From contig NZ_WBIN01000013.1 in NCBI RefSeq assembly GCF_009749385.1, positions 124,001 through 188,000 on the forward strand: a DNA stretch of 64,000 nt, in the 5' to 3' direction. The translations under genes were made by a program, and so were the position numbers. Under the pieces are notes generated by a model. That model did not search any database. It was not told the DNA's origin and was given only the letters and a program-made list of their open reading frames with translations. Positions 46,274 through 55,212 of this stretch are shown piece after piece; within the stretch, counting starts at the first letter, position 1, and the number at the start of each line of letters is the position of its first letter. This DNA comes from Agromyces allii. GTDB taxonomy: Bacteria > Actinomycetota > Actinomycetes > Actinomycetales > Microbacteriaceae.

Positions 46274-47287
46274 GTGTTCGAATCGGATGTCTCGGAGGTC
46301 GAGCAACGGGCGTCCACCGGCGCACTGCCCGGCTGGTCGCAGGTCGACGAGCTGCTGCACGAAGCGCATCGACGCTACGCGGGGCTCGACGAGGGAACCG
46401 TCGCCGACTACATCCCGGTGCTCGCCGAGGCGGACCCGTCGCTGTTCGGCCTCTCGCTCGTCGAGACCGACGGCGGAGCGCACCACGCCGGTGACGCCCA
46501 GACGGCATTCTCGATCCAGTCGATCTCGAAGGCGTTCGTCTTCGCGCTGGTCTGCGACGAGATCGGCCATGAGCTCGTGCACGAGCGCGTCGGCGTCAAC
46601 AACACGGGCCTGCCCTTCAACTCGGTCATCGCGCTCGAACTGAACGACGGCAGCCCGATGAATCCCATGGTGAACGCGGGCGCCATCGCGACGACCGGCC
46701 TGGTGGCGGGCGGCTCGCTCGAGGAACGCTGGGAGCGCATCCGCTCCGGACTGTCGCGGTTCGCCGGGCGCGAGCTCGCGCTCGACCACGAGGTGCTCCG
46801 CTCGGAGTCGGAGACGAACCACCGCAACCAGGCCATCGCGCGGCTGCTGCAGAGCTACGGGCGGCTCGACGACGACCCGGCCGACGTGGTCGACCTCTAC
46901 ACACGGCAGTGCTCGCTCGCCGTCACGGCCGAGGACCTCGCCGTCATGGGCGCGACGCTCGCCGACGGCGGCGTGAATCCGATCACGGGCGACCAGGTCG
47001 TGTCGGCCGAGGTCAGCCGCGACACGCTCGCCGTGCTCGCCTCGTGCGGCATGTACGAGCGGTCGGGCGAGTGGCTCTACGAGATCGGCCTGCCCGCCAA
47101 GTCGGGCGTCACCGGGGGCATCGTCGCCATCGTCCCCGGCAAGGGCGCGATCGGCGCGTACGCGCCGCGGCTCGACCCGGCCGGCAACAGCGTGCGCGGC
47201 CAACGCGCATGCGCGTTCCTCTCGCGGGCCCTCGGGCTCAACCTCTTCGCCTCGCTCGCGCACTCGAATTCCGGAGGAGCCTCATGA
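46274..47287 (+). CDS. glsA: Glutaminase A
   Basis: 337 residues, serine-dependent beta-lactamase fold. The catalytic SxxK is in FSIQSISKAF (about 80-89). Other family stretches are PFNSVIALEL, PMNPMVNAGAIATTGLV, the Asn in ETNHRNQAIA, YTRQCSLAVT and GLPAKSGVTGGI. It turns glutamine into glutamate and ammonia. The GTG start has GAGGGGG upstream. The stop overlaps the MFS start (ATGA), so the two are translated together. Confidence 0.94.
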   Translation: MFESDVSEVEQRASTGALPGWSQVDELLHEAHRRYAGLDEGTVADYIPVLAEADPSLFGLSLVETDGGAHHAGDAQTAFSIQSISKAFVFALVCDEIGHELVHERVGVNNTGLPFNSVIALELNDGSPMNPMVNAGAIATTGLVAGGSLEERWERIRSGLSRFAGRELALDHEVLRSESETNHRNQAIARLLQSYGRLDDDPADVVDLYTRQCSLAVTAEDLAVMGATLADGGVNPITGDQVVSAEVSRDTLAVLASCGMYERSGEWLYEIGLPAKSGVTGGIVAIVPGKGAIGAYAPRLDPAGNSVRGQRACAFLSRALGLNLFASLAHSNSGGAS

Positions 47288-48939
47288 CCGACACCACCGC
47301 CTCACCGTCGTCGCCGCCCGCGTCGCCGACGCCCGCGTCATCGGAGGAACGCCGATCCTGGGCACCCATGGTGGGCCTCTTCCTCGCCCAGGTGCTGATG
47401 TCGTTCAACGTCGCCGCCCTGCCGATCTCGCTCGGCGGCATGGTCGAGGACTTCGGCGTGCCGCCGACGGTCGCCAGCACCACGATCGTCGTCTACGGCC
47501 TCGCGGTCGCCGCTCTCGTCATGACGGGTGCGAAGCTCGGCCAGCGCATCGGGTGGGTGCTGATCTTCCGCTGCGTGCTCGTGGTGTTCGCGGCATCGTC
47601 GCTCATCATGATCCTCTCGCCGACGATCGGCTGGGCGATCGCCGGGCAGGTGCTCGCGGGCGCCGCCGCCGCCATCATCGTGCCCGCCCTCGTCGCGCTC
47701 ATCGCCGAGAACTACCGGGGCACCCAGCAGGCCACGGCCGTCGGCTCGCTCGGCTCGGCGCGCGCGTTCTCGGGCATCAGCGCGTTTCTCATCGGCGGCA
47801 CGCTCGGCACGTTCGTCGGCTGGCGTCCGATCTTCTTCATCACGCTCGCCCTCGCGATCGCGGTCTTCGCGCTGAGCTTCGGGCTGCGGTCCGACCGCGG
47901 CGACCGGTCGGTGCGCATCGACCTCGTCGCGTCGCTGCTGATCGGCGCGGCGATCGTGCTGCTGACCCTCGGGTTCAACAACCTCAACGCCTGGGGCATC
48001 CTGCTCGCCGACCCCGACGCCCCGTTCGACGTACTCGGCCTCTCGCCCGCGCCGATCTTCGTGGTGGTCGGGCTGATCCTCGGGCAGGCCTTCTTCCTCT
48101 GGACGAGGCGACGCATGCGCCGGGGCCAGGAGCCCCTCGTGAACCTGAGCGTGCTCGGGCACTCCCGCGAACGTTCCGCCGTCTACGCGATGTTCATCAT
48201 CGTCTCGATGGAGGCCGCGGTGAACTTCACCGTGCCGACCTACATCCAGGTCGTGCAGGGCCGCACCCCGTTCGACACCTCGCTCGCGATGATGCCCTTC
48301 AACCTGACGGTGTTCATCACCGCGACGCTCATCGTGCGGTTCTACCGTCGCCACAGCCCGCGCACCATCGCGCTGTTCTCGTTCGGCCTCACGACCGTCG
48401 CGCTCATCTGGCTCTCGTTCGTCGTGACGAACAACTGGGAGACCCTGCCGACGATCCTCGGCCTCGTGCTGTTCGGCATCGGCCAAGGCGCACTCGTGAC
48501 CCTCGTTTTCAACGTGCTCGTCACGGCGGCACCGAAGGAACTCGCGGGCGACGTCGGGTCGATCCGCGGCACGACGCAGAACCTCGCCTCGGCCGTCGGC
48601 ACCGCGGTCATGGGCGCCCTGCTCGTCACGATGCTCACGCTGAACGTGGCCGGCGCCGCCGCCGAGCATCCGGAACTGCCCGACGAGCTCATCGCGCAGG
48701 TCGACCTCGACGAGGTGAACTTCGTCAGCAACGACGACCTCCGCGCGGTGCTCGAGCAGACCACCGCGACGCCGGCACAGGTCGACGCGGCCGTGACCCT
48801 CAACGAGGAGGAGCGCCTGCACACGCTCAAGCTCGGGTTCCTGATCCTGGCCGGGCTCAGCGCCATCGCGGCGATCCCCGCCTCGCGCCTGCCCCGGTAC
48901 CGTCCGGAGGAGATCCCCGACCCGTCGCCCTCCGAGTAA
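47284..48939 (+). CDS. MFS transporter, DHA2 (14-helix) type
   Basis: 551 residues with about 14 helices. Features are an N-terminal Ser/Pro tail, SFNVAALPISLGGMVEDFGV in helix 1, the motif-C-like ARAFSGISAFLIGG region, and a large periplasmic loop near the end (about 475-520). DHA2 members export drugs or metabolites. Coupling to glutaminase suggests a role tied to glutamine, glutamate or acid stress, but the substrate is unknown. Confidence 0.85.
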   Translation: MTDTTASPSSPPASPTPASSEERRSWAPMVGLFLAQVLMSFNVAALPISLGGMVEDFGVPPTVASTTIVVYGLAVAALVMTGAKLGQRIGWVLIFRCVLVVFAASSLIMILSPTIGWAIAGQVLAGAAAAIIVPALVALIAENYRGTQQATAVGSLGSARAFSGISAFLIGGTLGTFVGWRPIFFITLALAIAVFALSFGLRSDRGDRSVRIDLVASLLIGAAIVLLTLGFNNLNAWGILLADPDAPFDVLGLSPAPIFVVVGLILGQAFFLWTRRRMRRGQEPLVNLSVLGHSRERSAVYAMFIIVSMEAAVNFTVPTYIQVVQGRTPFDTSLAMMPFNLTVFITATLIVRFYRRHSPRTIALFSFGLTTVALIWLSFVVTNNWETLPTILGLVLFGIGQGALVTLVFNVLVTAAPKELAGDVGSIRGTTQNLASAVGTAVMGALLVTMLTLNVAGAAAEHPELPDELIAQVDLDEVNFVSNDDLRAVLEQTTATPAQVDAAVTLNEEERLHTLKLGFLILAGLSAIAAIPASRLPRYRPEEIPDPSPSE

Positions 48940-49066
48940 CCCGTTCCGACGCGTCGCCGCCGCGCCTCACCGGTCGGCGCCGTGCTCGGTGCGGTGGGCG
49001 GATGCCGCGGCTCGAGCTGGATTCCCCTGATGCCGCCGTGGCCGGCCGAGGTTACACTCCGGGTTC

Positions 49067-49798
49067 ATGGACATGTTGAGGGGCGACGCGATCGCCGCAG
49101 CCGAGCTGACCGACTGGCGCAAGCTCGCCCAGGGGCTGCATGCCAGGTACCTCGTCGACGGCTTCAGCGACGCCGCACGATTCGTCGTCGCCGTGGGCGA
49201 GGCGGGCGACGCGGTCGGCCACCATCCGCACGTGTCGATCGGCGACGGGCACGTCGACCTCGAGCTGGTCAGCGACGACGCGATCTACCGCGACGACGAG
49301 GGAACCGAGTACATCGTCGAGTGGGTCACCCAGCAGGACGTCGACCTCGCGCGACGCATCTCCGAGATCGCCGCCGACCATGCGGTCACCGCCGACCCGG
49401 CCTCGGTCAGCGAGGTGGAGCTCGGCCTCGACACCGCCCGCTCCGCGACCGTCGCCCCGGTCTGGGCGGCCCTCCTCACGGGGAGCGCCGAGTCCCAGGG
49501 CCGCGGATCACCCAGCGACGAGGTCCGCGATGCGACGGGTCGGGTGCCGAATCTCTGGTTCGGCGACGGCGATGCCGAGACCGACGCCGATGCCGATGCC
49601 GTCGCGACTCCGCGTCAGCGGTTCCACGTCGAGGTGTACGTGGCACCCGAGTCGGCCGAGCAGCGGATCGCCGCCGCGGTCGCCGCGGGCGGCACCGTCG
49701 TCGACGACAGCGACGCCCCCGGGCTCACGGTGATCGCCGATCACGACGGCAACACGGGCGTCGTCTGCGTCGACGTGTCCGCGGCGAAGAAGGGCTGA
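49067..49798 (+). CDS. Pterin-4a-carbinolamine dehydratase-like domain fused to a VOC/glyoxalase-like domain
   Basis: 243 residues. Residues about 5-105 match a pterin carbinolamine dehydratase (ARFVVAVGEAGDAVGHHPHVSI with the His-His-Pro site; then LARRISEIAADH). Residues about 110-240 are a VOC-like half (ELGLDTA...VAPVWAALL, then FHVEVYVAPESAEQRIAAAV and ADHDGNTGVVCVD). The fusion is seen in actinobacteria; the joint function is unknown and the DHA-type activity is inferred. Starts at Met 1 or Met 3. Confidence 0.82.
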   Translation: MDMLRGDAIAAAELTDWRKLAQGLHARYLVDGFSDAARFVVAVGEAGDAVGHHPHVSIGDGHVDLELVSDDAIYRDDEGTEYIVEWVTQQDVDLARRISEIAADHAVTADPASVSEVELGLDTARSATVAPVWAALLTGSAESQGRGSPSDEVRDATGRVPNLWFGDGDAETDADADAVATPRQRFHVEVYVAPESAEQRIAAAVAAGGTVVDDSDAPGLTVIADHDGNTGVVCVDVSAAKKG

Positions 49799-49839
49799 GC
49801 CCGCAGCAGCCGCGCCACCGTGGCGACGGTCCTCCGTCG

Positions 49840-50268
49840 CTACCAGGGCATCGGCCGGTCGCCCCCGCGCTCGGAGTCGTCGGGGAAGTGCGGCAGCTCG
49901 GTTCCGCCGGCGCGGATGCACAGCCAGCGCAGCTCGCCCGTGCCGCCCGGCGTCGCCCGCCAGGTGCGCCAGACGCCCTGCCCGACGCGCACGACCGAGC
50001 CGGGGCCGACGTCGATCACCTCGTCGTCGAGCCCCATCTGACCCTGGCCCTCGAGGAACACGTAGAGCTCCTCGACCTTCGCGTGCCGGTGCCAATAGCC
50101 CGCCTGCTCCCCCGGCTGCAGCGCGTTCGCCGTCATGCCGAGGTACTGCATGGTCAGCTCGTGGTCGACGACGCGGCGGCCGTCGCGGGAGCTGTCGGGG
50201 CGGAATCCGCCGAAGTGAGATCGCCACGCGTCGAGTCCGCCGATGTCCAGAACCTGAAAGTCGCTCAC
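49840..50268 (-). CDS. Cupin-domain protein
   Basis: 142 residues, single cupin. Motif 1 is GYWHRHAKVEELYVFLEGQG (two His and a Glu for metal) and motif 2 is VDVGPGSVVRVGQGVWRTWRA. In the second motif the usual His is replaced by Gln/Val positions, so metal binding may be partial. Role unknown; could be an isomerase or a sensor. Confidence 0.8.
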   Translation of the reverse strand: MSDFQVLDIGGLDAWRSHFGGFRPDSSRDGRRVVDHELTMQYLGMTANALQPGEQAGYWHRHAKVEELYVFLEGQGQMGLDDEVIDVGPGSVVRVGQGVWRTWRATPGGTGELRWLCIRAGGTELPHFPDDSERGGDRPMPW

Positions 50269-50419
50269 CCGCGCAGCCTATCGACCTGAAACACTCGGGT
50301 AACGCGGGATGCCTACACTGGTGCAGGCCGAGGGGGCCCACGGAACACCGAGGGCCCTCGCGGCGTTTCTTCGCTCCGATCCCCGCACCACCCCCGCGGG
50401 CAACGAGAGGCCACGACCC

Positions 50420-51019
50420 ATGACCGCGAACCAACCCGTCACCGTCTCGATCCGCCGAGAGGTCGACCCCGAACGCATCCCCGAGGTGACCGCCTGGGTG
50501 CAGGCCGGCATCAACCGCGCGAACCGGTATCCGGGGTTCCTCGGCTCCGGCTGGGTTCGCGCCGGCGAAGACGTGCACGTCTGGCACATGCTCTATCGCT
50601 TCTCGAGCGAGGCGACGCTCGACGCATGGGAGCACTCCGCCGAACGCGCCGAGTGGCTCGCCACGGGCGAGGGCCTCGTACGGTCCGAGCGCTCACGTCG
50701 ACGCACCGGCATCGAGGGATGGTTCGACGAGCCGCCGACCGGGTCGATTCCGGTCGTCGACCCGCACGCGACATCCGAAGCAGACGATCTGCCGCCGGCA
50801 CCGCCGCGCTGGAAGCAGGCCGTCACGATCTGGCTCGGGTTCTTCCCGGTGAACCTCGTCTTCACGTACCTGGTATCGCCGGTGCCCGGGTGGAACGGGT
50901 TGCCCATCTGGCTGCGCGTGCTCGCGACCACCCTCGTGCTCACGCCGATCATGACGTACTGGGTGCTGCCGTTCGTGACGCGCTCGCTGCGCCGCTGGCT
51001 CGCCCCGCGCACCACTTGA
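50420..51019 (+). CDS. Antibiotic-biosynthesis-monooxygenase-like domain with two membrane helices
   Basis: 199 residues. The N-terminal ABM-type ferredoxin-like domain covers about 1-95 (VTVSIRREVDPERIPEV, YPGFLGSGWVRAGEDVHVWH, EATLDAWEHSAERAEWL). Two C-terminal helices follow (about 130-150 and 160-180; WLGFFPVNLVFTYLV). The layout is common among uncharacterised actinobacterial proteins. The ATG at 50420 fits the domain start; upstream codons lack homology. Confidence 0.78.
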   Translation: MTANQPVTVSIRREVDPERIPEVTAWVQAGINRANRYPGFLGSGWVRAGEDVHVWHMLYRFSSEATLDAWEHSAERAEWLATGEGLVRSERSRRRTGIEGWFDEPPTGSIPVVDPHATSEADDLPPAPPRWKQAVTIWLGFFPVNLVFTYLVSPVPGWNGLPIWLRVLATTLVLTPIMTYWVLPFVTRSLRRWLAPRTT

Positions 51020-51076
51020 GCGGATGCCGCGGGCGGGCGCCCGCGCTCGGGCGCATCACGACGGCGGGGTGCCCCC

Positions 51077-52336
51077 CTAGATGCACTTGCCGGCCTCGGC
51101 GATCTGCGCGTCGCTCGGGCGGCCATAGGCCTGGATGCCCGATCCGTCGACGTCGTACCCCGAGGCGATGGCCCACGCCGTCGCCCACATCTCGTCGTCG
51201 CCGTTGAACACCGGACCCGAGTAGAGCGGCTCGCACTCGGGCCGGACGACCTGCGCGTGGCCGACCTCGTGCACGACGACGGCCTTCGCGTTGATGTCGT
51301 CGGTGAAGTACCAGCCGATGCTGTGGCTGAGCTCGATGGTCGCCCAGCCGCCGTCGCCGTAGCGGTACAGCGCGGTGCCGGCGTACCAGTTGTCGTCGCT
51401 CGACTTTCCGGCCACGACGTTCGCCCAGACGAAGTCGAGGTTCACGCCGTGCGCGATCGACCTGGCGAAGTCCTCGATCGGGCCTCGTGCGGCATAGTCG
51501 GCCTCGGCGCGACGCGCCTGCTCGGCACCCGCCGACGCCCGCATCGCGTCGACGGCCGTCGCGAGCGCCCGGTAGGCGCCGGAGCTGTCACGGGCCTCGA
51601 GCCATCCGTCGCCGGACTGGTCGATGCCGTGCTGCACGGCGATGCGGGTCTCGTAGGTCGCGACCTGGTTCGCGTCGAGCAGGGCGGCAGCGCTCTCGGC
51701 AGCCGACGCGTAGAAGGCGACGCGGGCGGTATCCGCTGCGGCCGCGGCCGCTTCGGTGTCGAACGTCGCCATCGTCAGGTCGTCGAGTTCGTCGACGAGC
51801 ACCTGCGCCCGCTCGCGAGTCTCGAGGATCTCGACGACACTGACCCACGCCGGGCGCACGGCGCTCTCGTCGTACGCGATCGGCTCGGGCAGCGCCGGCA
51901 CCTCGGTCGCGGCCAACTCGGTCGCACTGGCGGATGCCGCCTCGAGCACGCCGGCGAGGTCGGCGGTGCCGAGGCCGTCGACCGCGATCGCCGTGATTGC
52001 GGCGCCGTTCTGGCCCGCGGAATCGGCACGCGTGATCGCGGCCTTCAGATCGCCGACGGCGTCGTCGGCCCGCTGCTCGATCTCGAGCGACTTGGCGATG
52101 TGGTCGTTGCGCACGGTGTGCGCGACGTACCCCGCCCCGAGGTACGTGCCGGTCGCGCCGAGCACCGCGATCGAGACGGCGAGCACGGGCACCCACCACG
52201 AGGTGCGGCGGTGCGCCTCGGCGGATGCGTCAGCTGGCGCGTCGAGCAGCGCGTCAGCGGTCGCGTCGGGCAGCACCTCGGCGGGTGCGTCGAGCGCGTC
52301 GGCGGGCGCGTCTGGCGCGGTTGGAATTTCGGGCAT
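51077..52336 (-). CDS. Membrane-anchored protein with HExGH zinc-peptidase-like motif
   Basis: 419 residues. An N-terminal cytoplasmic tail of Ala/Pro/Asp repeats, one helix (about 50-70), a long helical Ala-rich middle part (about 75-290) and a C-terminal domain (300-419) containing VVVHEVGHAQV (about 352-362), a zinc HExxH motif. The end has Cys residues (RPECEPL, AGKCI) that may pair. No known peptidase family was recognised; it could also be an inactive relative. The ATG at 52336 has GGAGG ten bases upstream. Confidence 0.72.
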   Translation of the reverse strand: MPEIPTAPDAPADALDAPAEVLPDATADALLDAPADASAEAHRRTSWWVPVLAVSIAVLGATGTYLGAGYVAHTVRNDHIAKSLEIEQRADDAVGDLKAAITRADSAGQNGAAITAIAVDGLGTADLAGVLEAASASATELAATEVPALPEPIAYDESAVRPAWVSVVEILETRERAQVLVDELDDLTMATFDTEAAAAAADTARVAFYASAAESAAALLDANQVATYETRIAVQHGIDQSGDGWLEARDSSGAYRALATAVDAMRASAGAEQARRAEADYAARGPIEDFARSIAHGVNLDFVWANVVAGKSSDDNWYAGTALYRYGDGGWATIELSHSIGWYFTDDINAKAVVVHEVGHAQVVRPECEPLYSGPVFNGDDEMWATAWAIASGYDVDGSGIQAYGRPSDAQIAEAGKCI

Positions 52337-52472
52337 CGGGAGTGGCCTCCGGGTCGGGCCGCAGGGGCGGTTCGATGAACCTACCTGCCGCCGCCCCGAC
52401 TTCGCCACGCGAGCGCGTCACGCTTGGGTAACAGGCGGTCGGATGCCGCAGGCGGCCGCCCGCGGCATCCGC

Positions 52473-53180
52473 TCACGACTCCGCGGGCTCGCTGCCGTCG
52501 CCCGCCGCACGCCGCAGCCCGCGCTGTTCGCGGATGCGCCGCACCACGAGCACCGCGAGGCCGATCGCGATCGCCCCGTAGACGAGGTAGTCGAGGTACT
52601 GCAGCCAGTGGTCGATCGCCTGGTGCTGCGTGCCGAGGGCTGCGCCGACCCCGATGAGCAGGGAGTTCCATGCAGCCGAACCGAGCGTGGTGAAGAGCAC
52701 GAACGTGAGCAGCGGCATCCGATCGGCGCCTGCTGGAAGCGAGATCAGGCTGCGCACACCCGGGATCATGCGCCCGAACAGCACCGACCAGCGCCCGTGC
52801 CGGTGGAACCACTCGGCGCCGCGCTCGAGGTCGGTGCGGCTGACGAGCCTGGTCCACGCGATCCAGTCGATGGCCCGCTGGAGGCCGATCACGGCGCCGA
52901 GCGCGTAGAGCAGCAGGGCGCCGAGCACCGACGCGAGCGTCGACCACGCGATGAGCCAGCCCAGGTGCAGGTCGCCCGACTGGCTGAGGTAGCCCGCGAA
53001 CGGCAGGATCACCTCGCTCGGGATCGGCGGGATCAGCACCTCGAGGAACACGAGCACGCCCACGCCCGCATCGCCCATGGCGTTCAGCACGTCGGCGGCG
53101 AATCCGGTGAGGCCCGTGAAGCCGTGGTCGGCGGCGTCGAGGGTCGCGGTCGCGAGTGGGAGGGTCTGCAGGGGAGTCAT
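52473..53180 (-). CDS. DedA-family membrane protein
   Basis: 235 residues. The family core is present: FLEVLIPPIPSEVILPFAGYL, GALLLYALGAVIGLQ, and HGRWSVLFGRMIPGVRSLIS with the conserved Arg residues. DedA proteins move lipid carriers or act in membrane homeostasis. Stand-alone gene. Confidence 0.93.
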   Translation of the reverse strand: MTPLQTLPLATATLDAADHGFTGLTGFAADVLNAMGDAGVGVLVFLEVLIPPIPSEVILPFAGYLSQSGDLHLGWLIAWSTLASVLGALLLYALGAVIGLQRAIDWIAWTRLVSRTDLERGAEWFHRHGRWSVLFGRMIPGVRSLISLPAGADRMPLLTFVLFTTLGSAAWNSLLIGVGAALGTQHQAIDHWLQYLDYLVYGAIAIGLAVLVVRRIREQRGLRRAAGDGSEPAES

Positions 53181-53357
53181 GCGGCTCCGATGGTCGGCGG
53201 TCGGTGAGGGGTGCCCGTCGGCTCGACCACGCTATCGGCCGTCGATGAACACCGCCTGAGCACGCGCGGGCGGCACGTCCGGCCGACGCATGACGGATGC
53301 CGCGGCAGGCCCCGACGCCTTCCCGTGATCCGGCGCGCTCCGGATTAGCCTGTCGGC

Positions 53358-53729
53358 ATGGCCGTCAGTCGGAGCCGCGCGGCGGTGTACGCGCGTCGGC
53401 GAAAGCGTCGCATGGCGCAGAACACCCACGACCTCAGCGCCGAGCAGTGGGAGGCGATGACGGCCGAGTGGCGCGGCTGCGCGTACTGCGGCGCGAGCGA
53501 CCGGGCCCTCCAGAAGGACTGCGTGCAGCCGATCTCCCGTGGCGGCCGCTACACGCTCGGCAACGTCGTGCCCGCCTGCGGCGCCTGCAACGCGAGCAAG
53601 TCCAATGACGAGGTCACGTCGTGGCTTCGTCGCAAGAAGCTCGACGAGCGCGCGTTCCTCATCCGCCACCACGAGATCGGCACGCTCCTGAAGGCGCGCT
53701 TCGCAGTTCCGGATGTCGCGGGCGACTGA
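53358..53729 (+). CDS. HNH-fold nuclease-like protein with the first His replaced by Cys
   Basis: 123 residues. A zinc-ribbon pair (CAYCG and CGACN) frames LQKDCVQPISRGGRY and LGNVVPACGACNASKSND, the HNH layout. The usual DHVxP is DCVQP here, so the first catalytic His is missing. From memory, this form is widespread in actinobacteria, so it may be a family trait and catalysis is doubtful. A basic N-terminus suggests nucleic acid contact. Confidence 0.83.
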   Translation: MAVSRSRAAVYARRRKRRMAQNTHDLSAEQWEAMTAEWRGCAYCGASDRALQKDCVQPISRGGRYTLGNVVPACGACNASKSNDEVTSWLRRKKLDERAFLIRHHEIGTLLKARFAVPDVAGD

Positions 53730-53873
53730 GGCATCCCTGATTCCGGAGTTCGCGAAACGACTCGAGGGGCGACCGTCACCGTCATCACCATGTTCTCGGC
53801 GCCAAGGGTATGAAGTACGCCAAGGAGGCCGATCTACCAGCTCGCCCGCTGACCGGCCGCTGATCAGTCTCGG

Positions 53874-54443
53874 TCAGGCGCCTCCGCGCCACGCCCTGCG
53901 GAGCATCTCTTCGGCCTGCCAGACCAGCGACTCACGCGAGTCCTGCAGGATCACCGACCCTTCACCGTGCACTTCGATCGTCCAGTCGGCCATCTCCTCG
54001 GCGGAGTGGATGTCCAAGAATCGGATGAGGGCGACGATGTCTTCGGCGTCCTTCCTTCTACCGGCCGCCATCTTCATGGCTAGCAGCCACCGGGGCGACG
54101 CGAGCCGCACGGTCAGTCCGCCGAACGTCAGCGTCTTCGCTTCGGTGTCTTCCGTCTTCGCCCACGTCGGGATGTATGACTGGATGGACGAGTTCAGCCA
54201 GTGCGATGAGATCCCCCGCTCGCGCGCGATCTCTTGCCCGACCTCGATCGCCAGGTGCAGGTTCGAGAAGAGCGCGTCGACATCCTCGGTGCTTTTGCGT
54301 GAGTCGAGGAGTACCGCGATCGCGGCGCCGCCGACGACGTAGGCGTCTACCTTCTCGTCGCGGTCAGCGAGACGTTCCCCGAGCTCGGTGAGGAGCTCGA
54401 GAAGTTCATCCGCGGTGAACAGCCTCGGCTCGTCGTCAGGCAA
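53874..54443 (-). CDS. Nucleotidyltransferase-fold protein, putative toxin of a two-gene module
   Basis: 189 residues. The nucleotidyltransferase signature is VVGGAAIAVLLDSRKSTEDVD (about 36-56): the Gly-Gly and the Asp pair D54/D56 for metal. A conserved third element RLASPRWLLAMKMAAGRRKDAEDIVAL follows. This resembles AbiEii/DUF6036-type nucleotidyltransferases. The start overlaps the upstream HTH gene by 8 bases. In such pairs the enzyme is the toxin and the HTH protein the antitoxin, an inference not shown here. Confidence 0.8.
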   Translation of the reverse strand: MPDDEPRLFTADELLELLTELGERLADRDEKVDAYVVGGAAIAVLLDSRKSTEDVDALFSNLHLAIEVGQEIARERGISSHWLNSSIQSYIPTWAKTEDTEAKTLTFGGLTVRLASPRWLLAMKMAAGRRKDAEDIVALIRFLDIHSAEEMADWTIEVHGEGSVILQDSRESLVWQAEEMLRRAWRGGA

Positions 54444-55038
54444 CGAGAAGGTCCCGCTCGCGCATCAAGATGCCCTTCTCACGGAACTCCGGCTCCGCCG
54501 CCTGACGGATCATGTCGAGGTACCGCTCAGTGGGGCGTCCTGGTGTTGCCGGCAGCCACTCCTCCGAGAGTGCAGGCTTTCGCGTCCATGCTGGCGGCCG
54601 GATCTTCCGCCGTTTCGCGTCCCATGCGATCGCGGTCGCGAGCAGTGTGTCCCACCGGGGATCGCCGGTCGTCGGCGGCTCTCGGAGGAAGTCCAGGATC
54701 TCCGCGCGCGTGCGGGCGTGACGGAAGTGGTCGAGCGACTGGATGGCGATACGGAGCGCGGTGTCCTCGTCGTTCTCGGCGAGCTCCTTCGACATGGACG
54801 CGGCCGCGGTTCGGGCAGTGAGGAGGTGTTTCGCGGACATCGGGGCGTCCTGCGCCTCGGTCGAAAGGTCAGCACCCATCGCCTTCAAGGCCCGCTTCAG
54901 GGTCGACAGCTGGATCGTCTCGTCCCGTTCGGACCGTTCCATCTGGGAGATCGCGCCGGCTGTCACACCGAGCTTGTCGGCGAGGTCGTAGATCGTCATG
55001 CCGAGCCGCTTACGGGTGTCGCGGATATGCGCTGACAT
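54436..55038 (-). CDS. HTH (XRE-type) protein, putative antitoxin
   Basis: 200 residues. An N-terminal XRE helix-turn-helix (IRDTRKRLGMTIYDLADKLG, then GAISQMERSERDETIQLSTL, about 5-50) with a C-terminal helical domain of unknown family (about 80-200). GAGGAGG precedes the ATG. An 18-bp inverted repeat (55059-55076) 21 bp upstream overlaps TATA-like boxes, so it probably represses its own operon. Confidence 0.82.
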   Translation of the reverse strand: MSAHIRDTRKRLGMTIYDLADKLGVTAGAISQMERSERDETIQLSTLKRALKAMGADLSTEAQDAPMSAKHLLTARTAAASMSKELAENDEDTALRIAIQSLDHFRHARTRAEILDFLREPPTTGDPRWDTLLATAIAWDAKRRKIRPPAWTRKPALSEEWLPATPGRPTERYLDMIRQAAEPEFREKGILMRERDLLVA

Positions 55039-55058
55039 GGCGACCTCCTCTGGATCTT

Positions 55059-55076
55059 GTATAGCTCTAACTATAC
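55059..55076 (-). promoter_or_regulatory. Inverted-repeat operator of the HTH/nucleotidyltransferase module
   Basis: GTATAG-N6-CTATAC. On the minus strand it covers TATAGT and TATACA, likely -10 region of the operon. Confidence 0.6.
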
Positions 55077-55212
55077 CTCACCGCGGGACATTCCCGCCTG
55101 GCGCGACGCTGGCGCAGGGCCCCGCAACGAAAAGCGCGAGCCGCACAGCGAGTCTGAATCGCCACGGCGTTTCAAGGAGACTCAACTCCTGCGAGGGGTC
55201 GCTCGGCAGGTA

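Noticed and set aside
53713..54342. 209-codon plus-strand frame opposite the nucleotidyltransferase gene
   Set aside because: Antisense to a gene with clear catalytic motifs; Ser/Arg-rich with no family.
55081..55212. Possible tRNA or attachment-site remnant beside the HTH/nucleotidyltransferase module
   Set aside because: No cloverleaf could be built and no integrase or repeated end is present.
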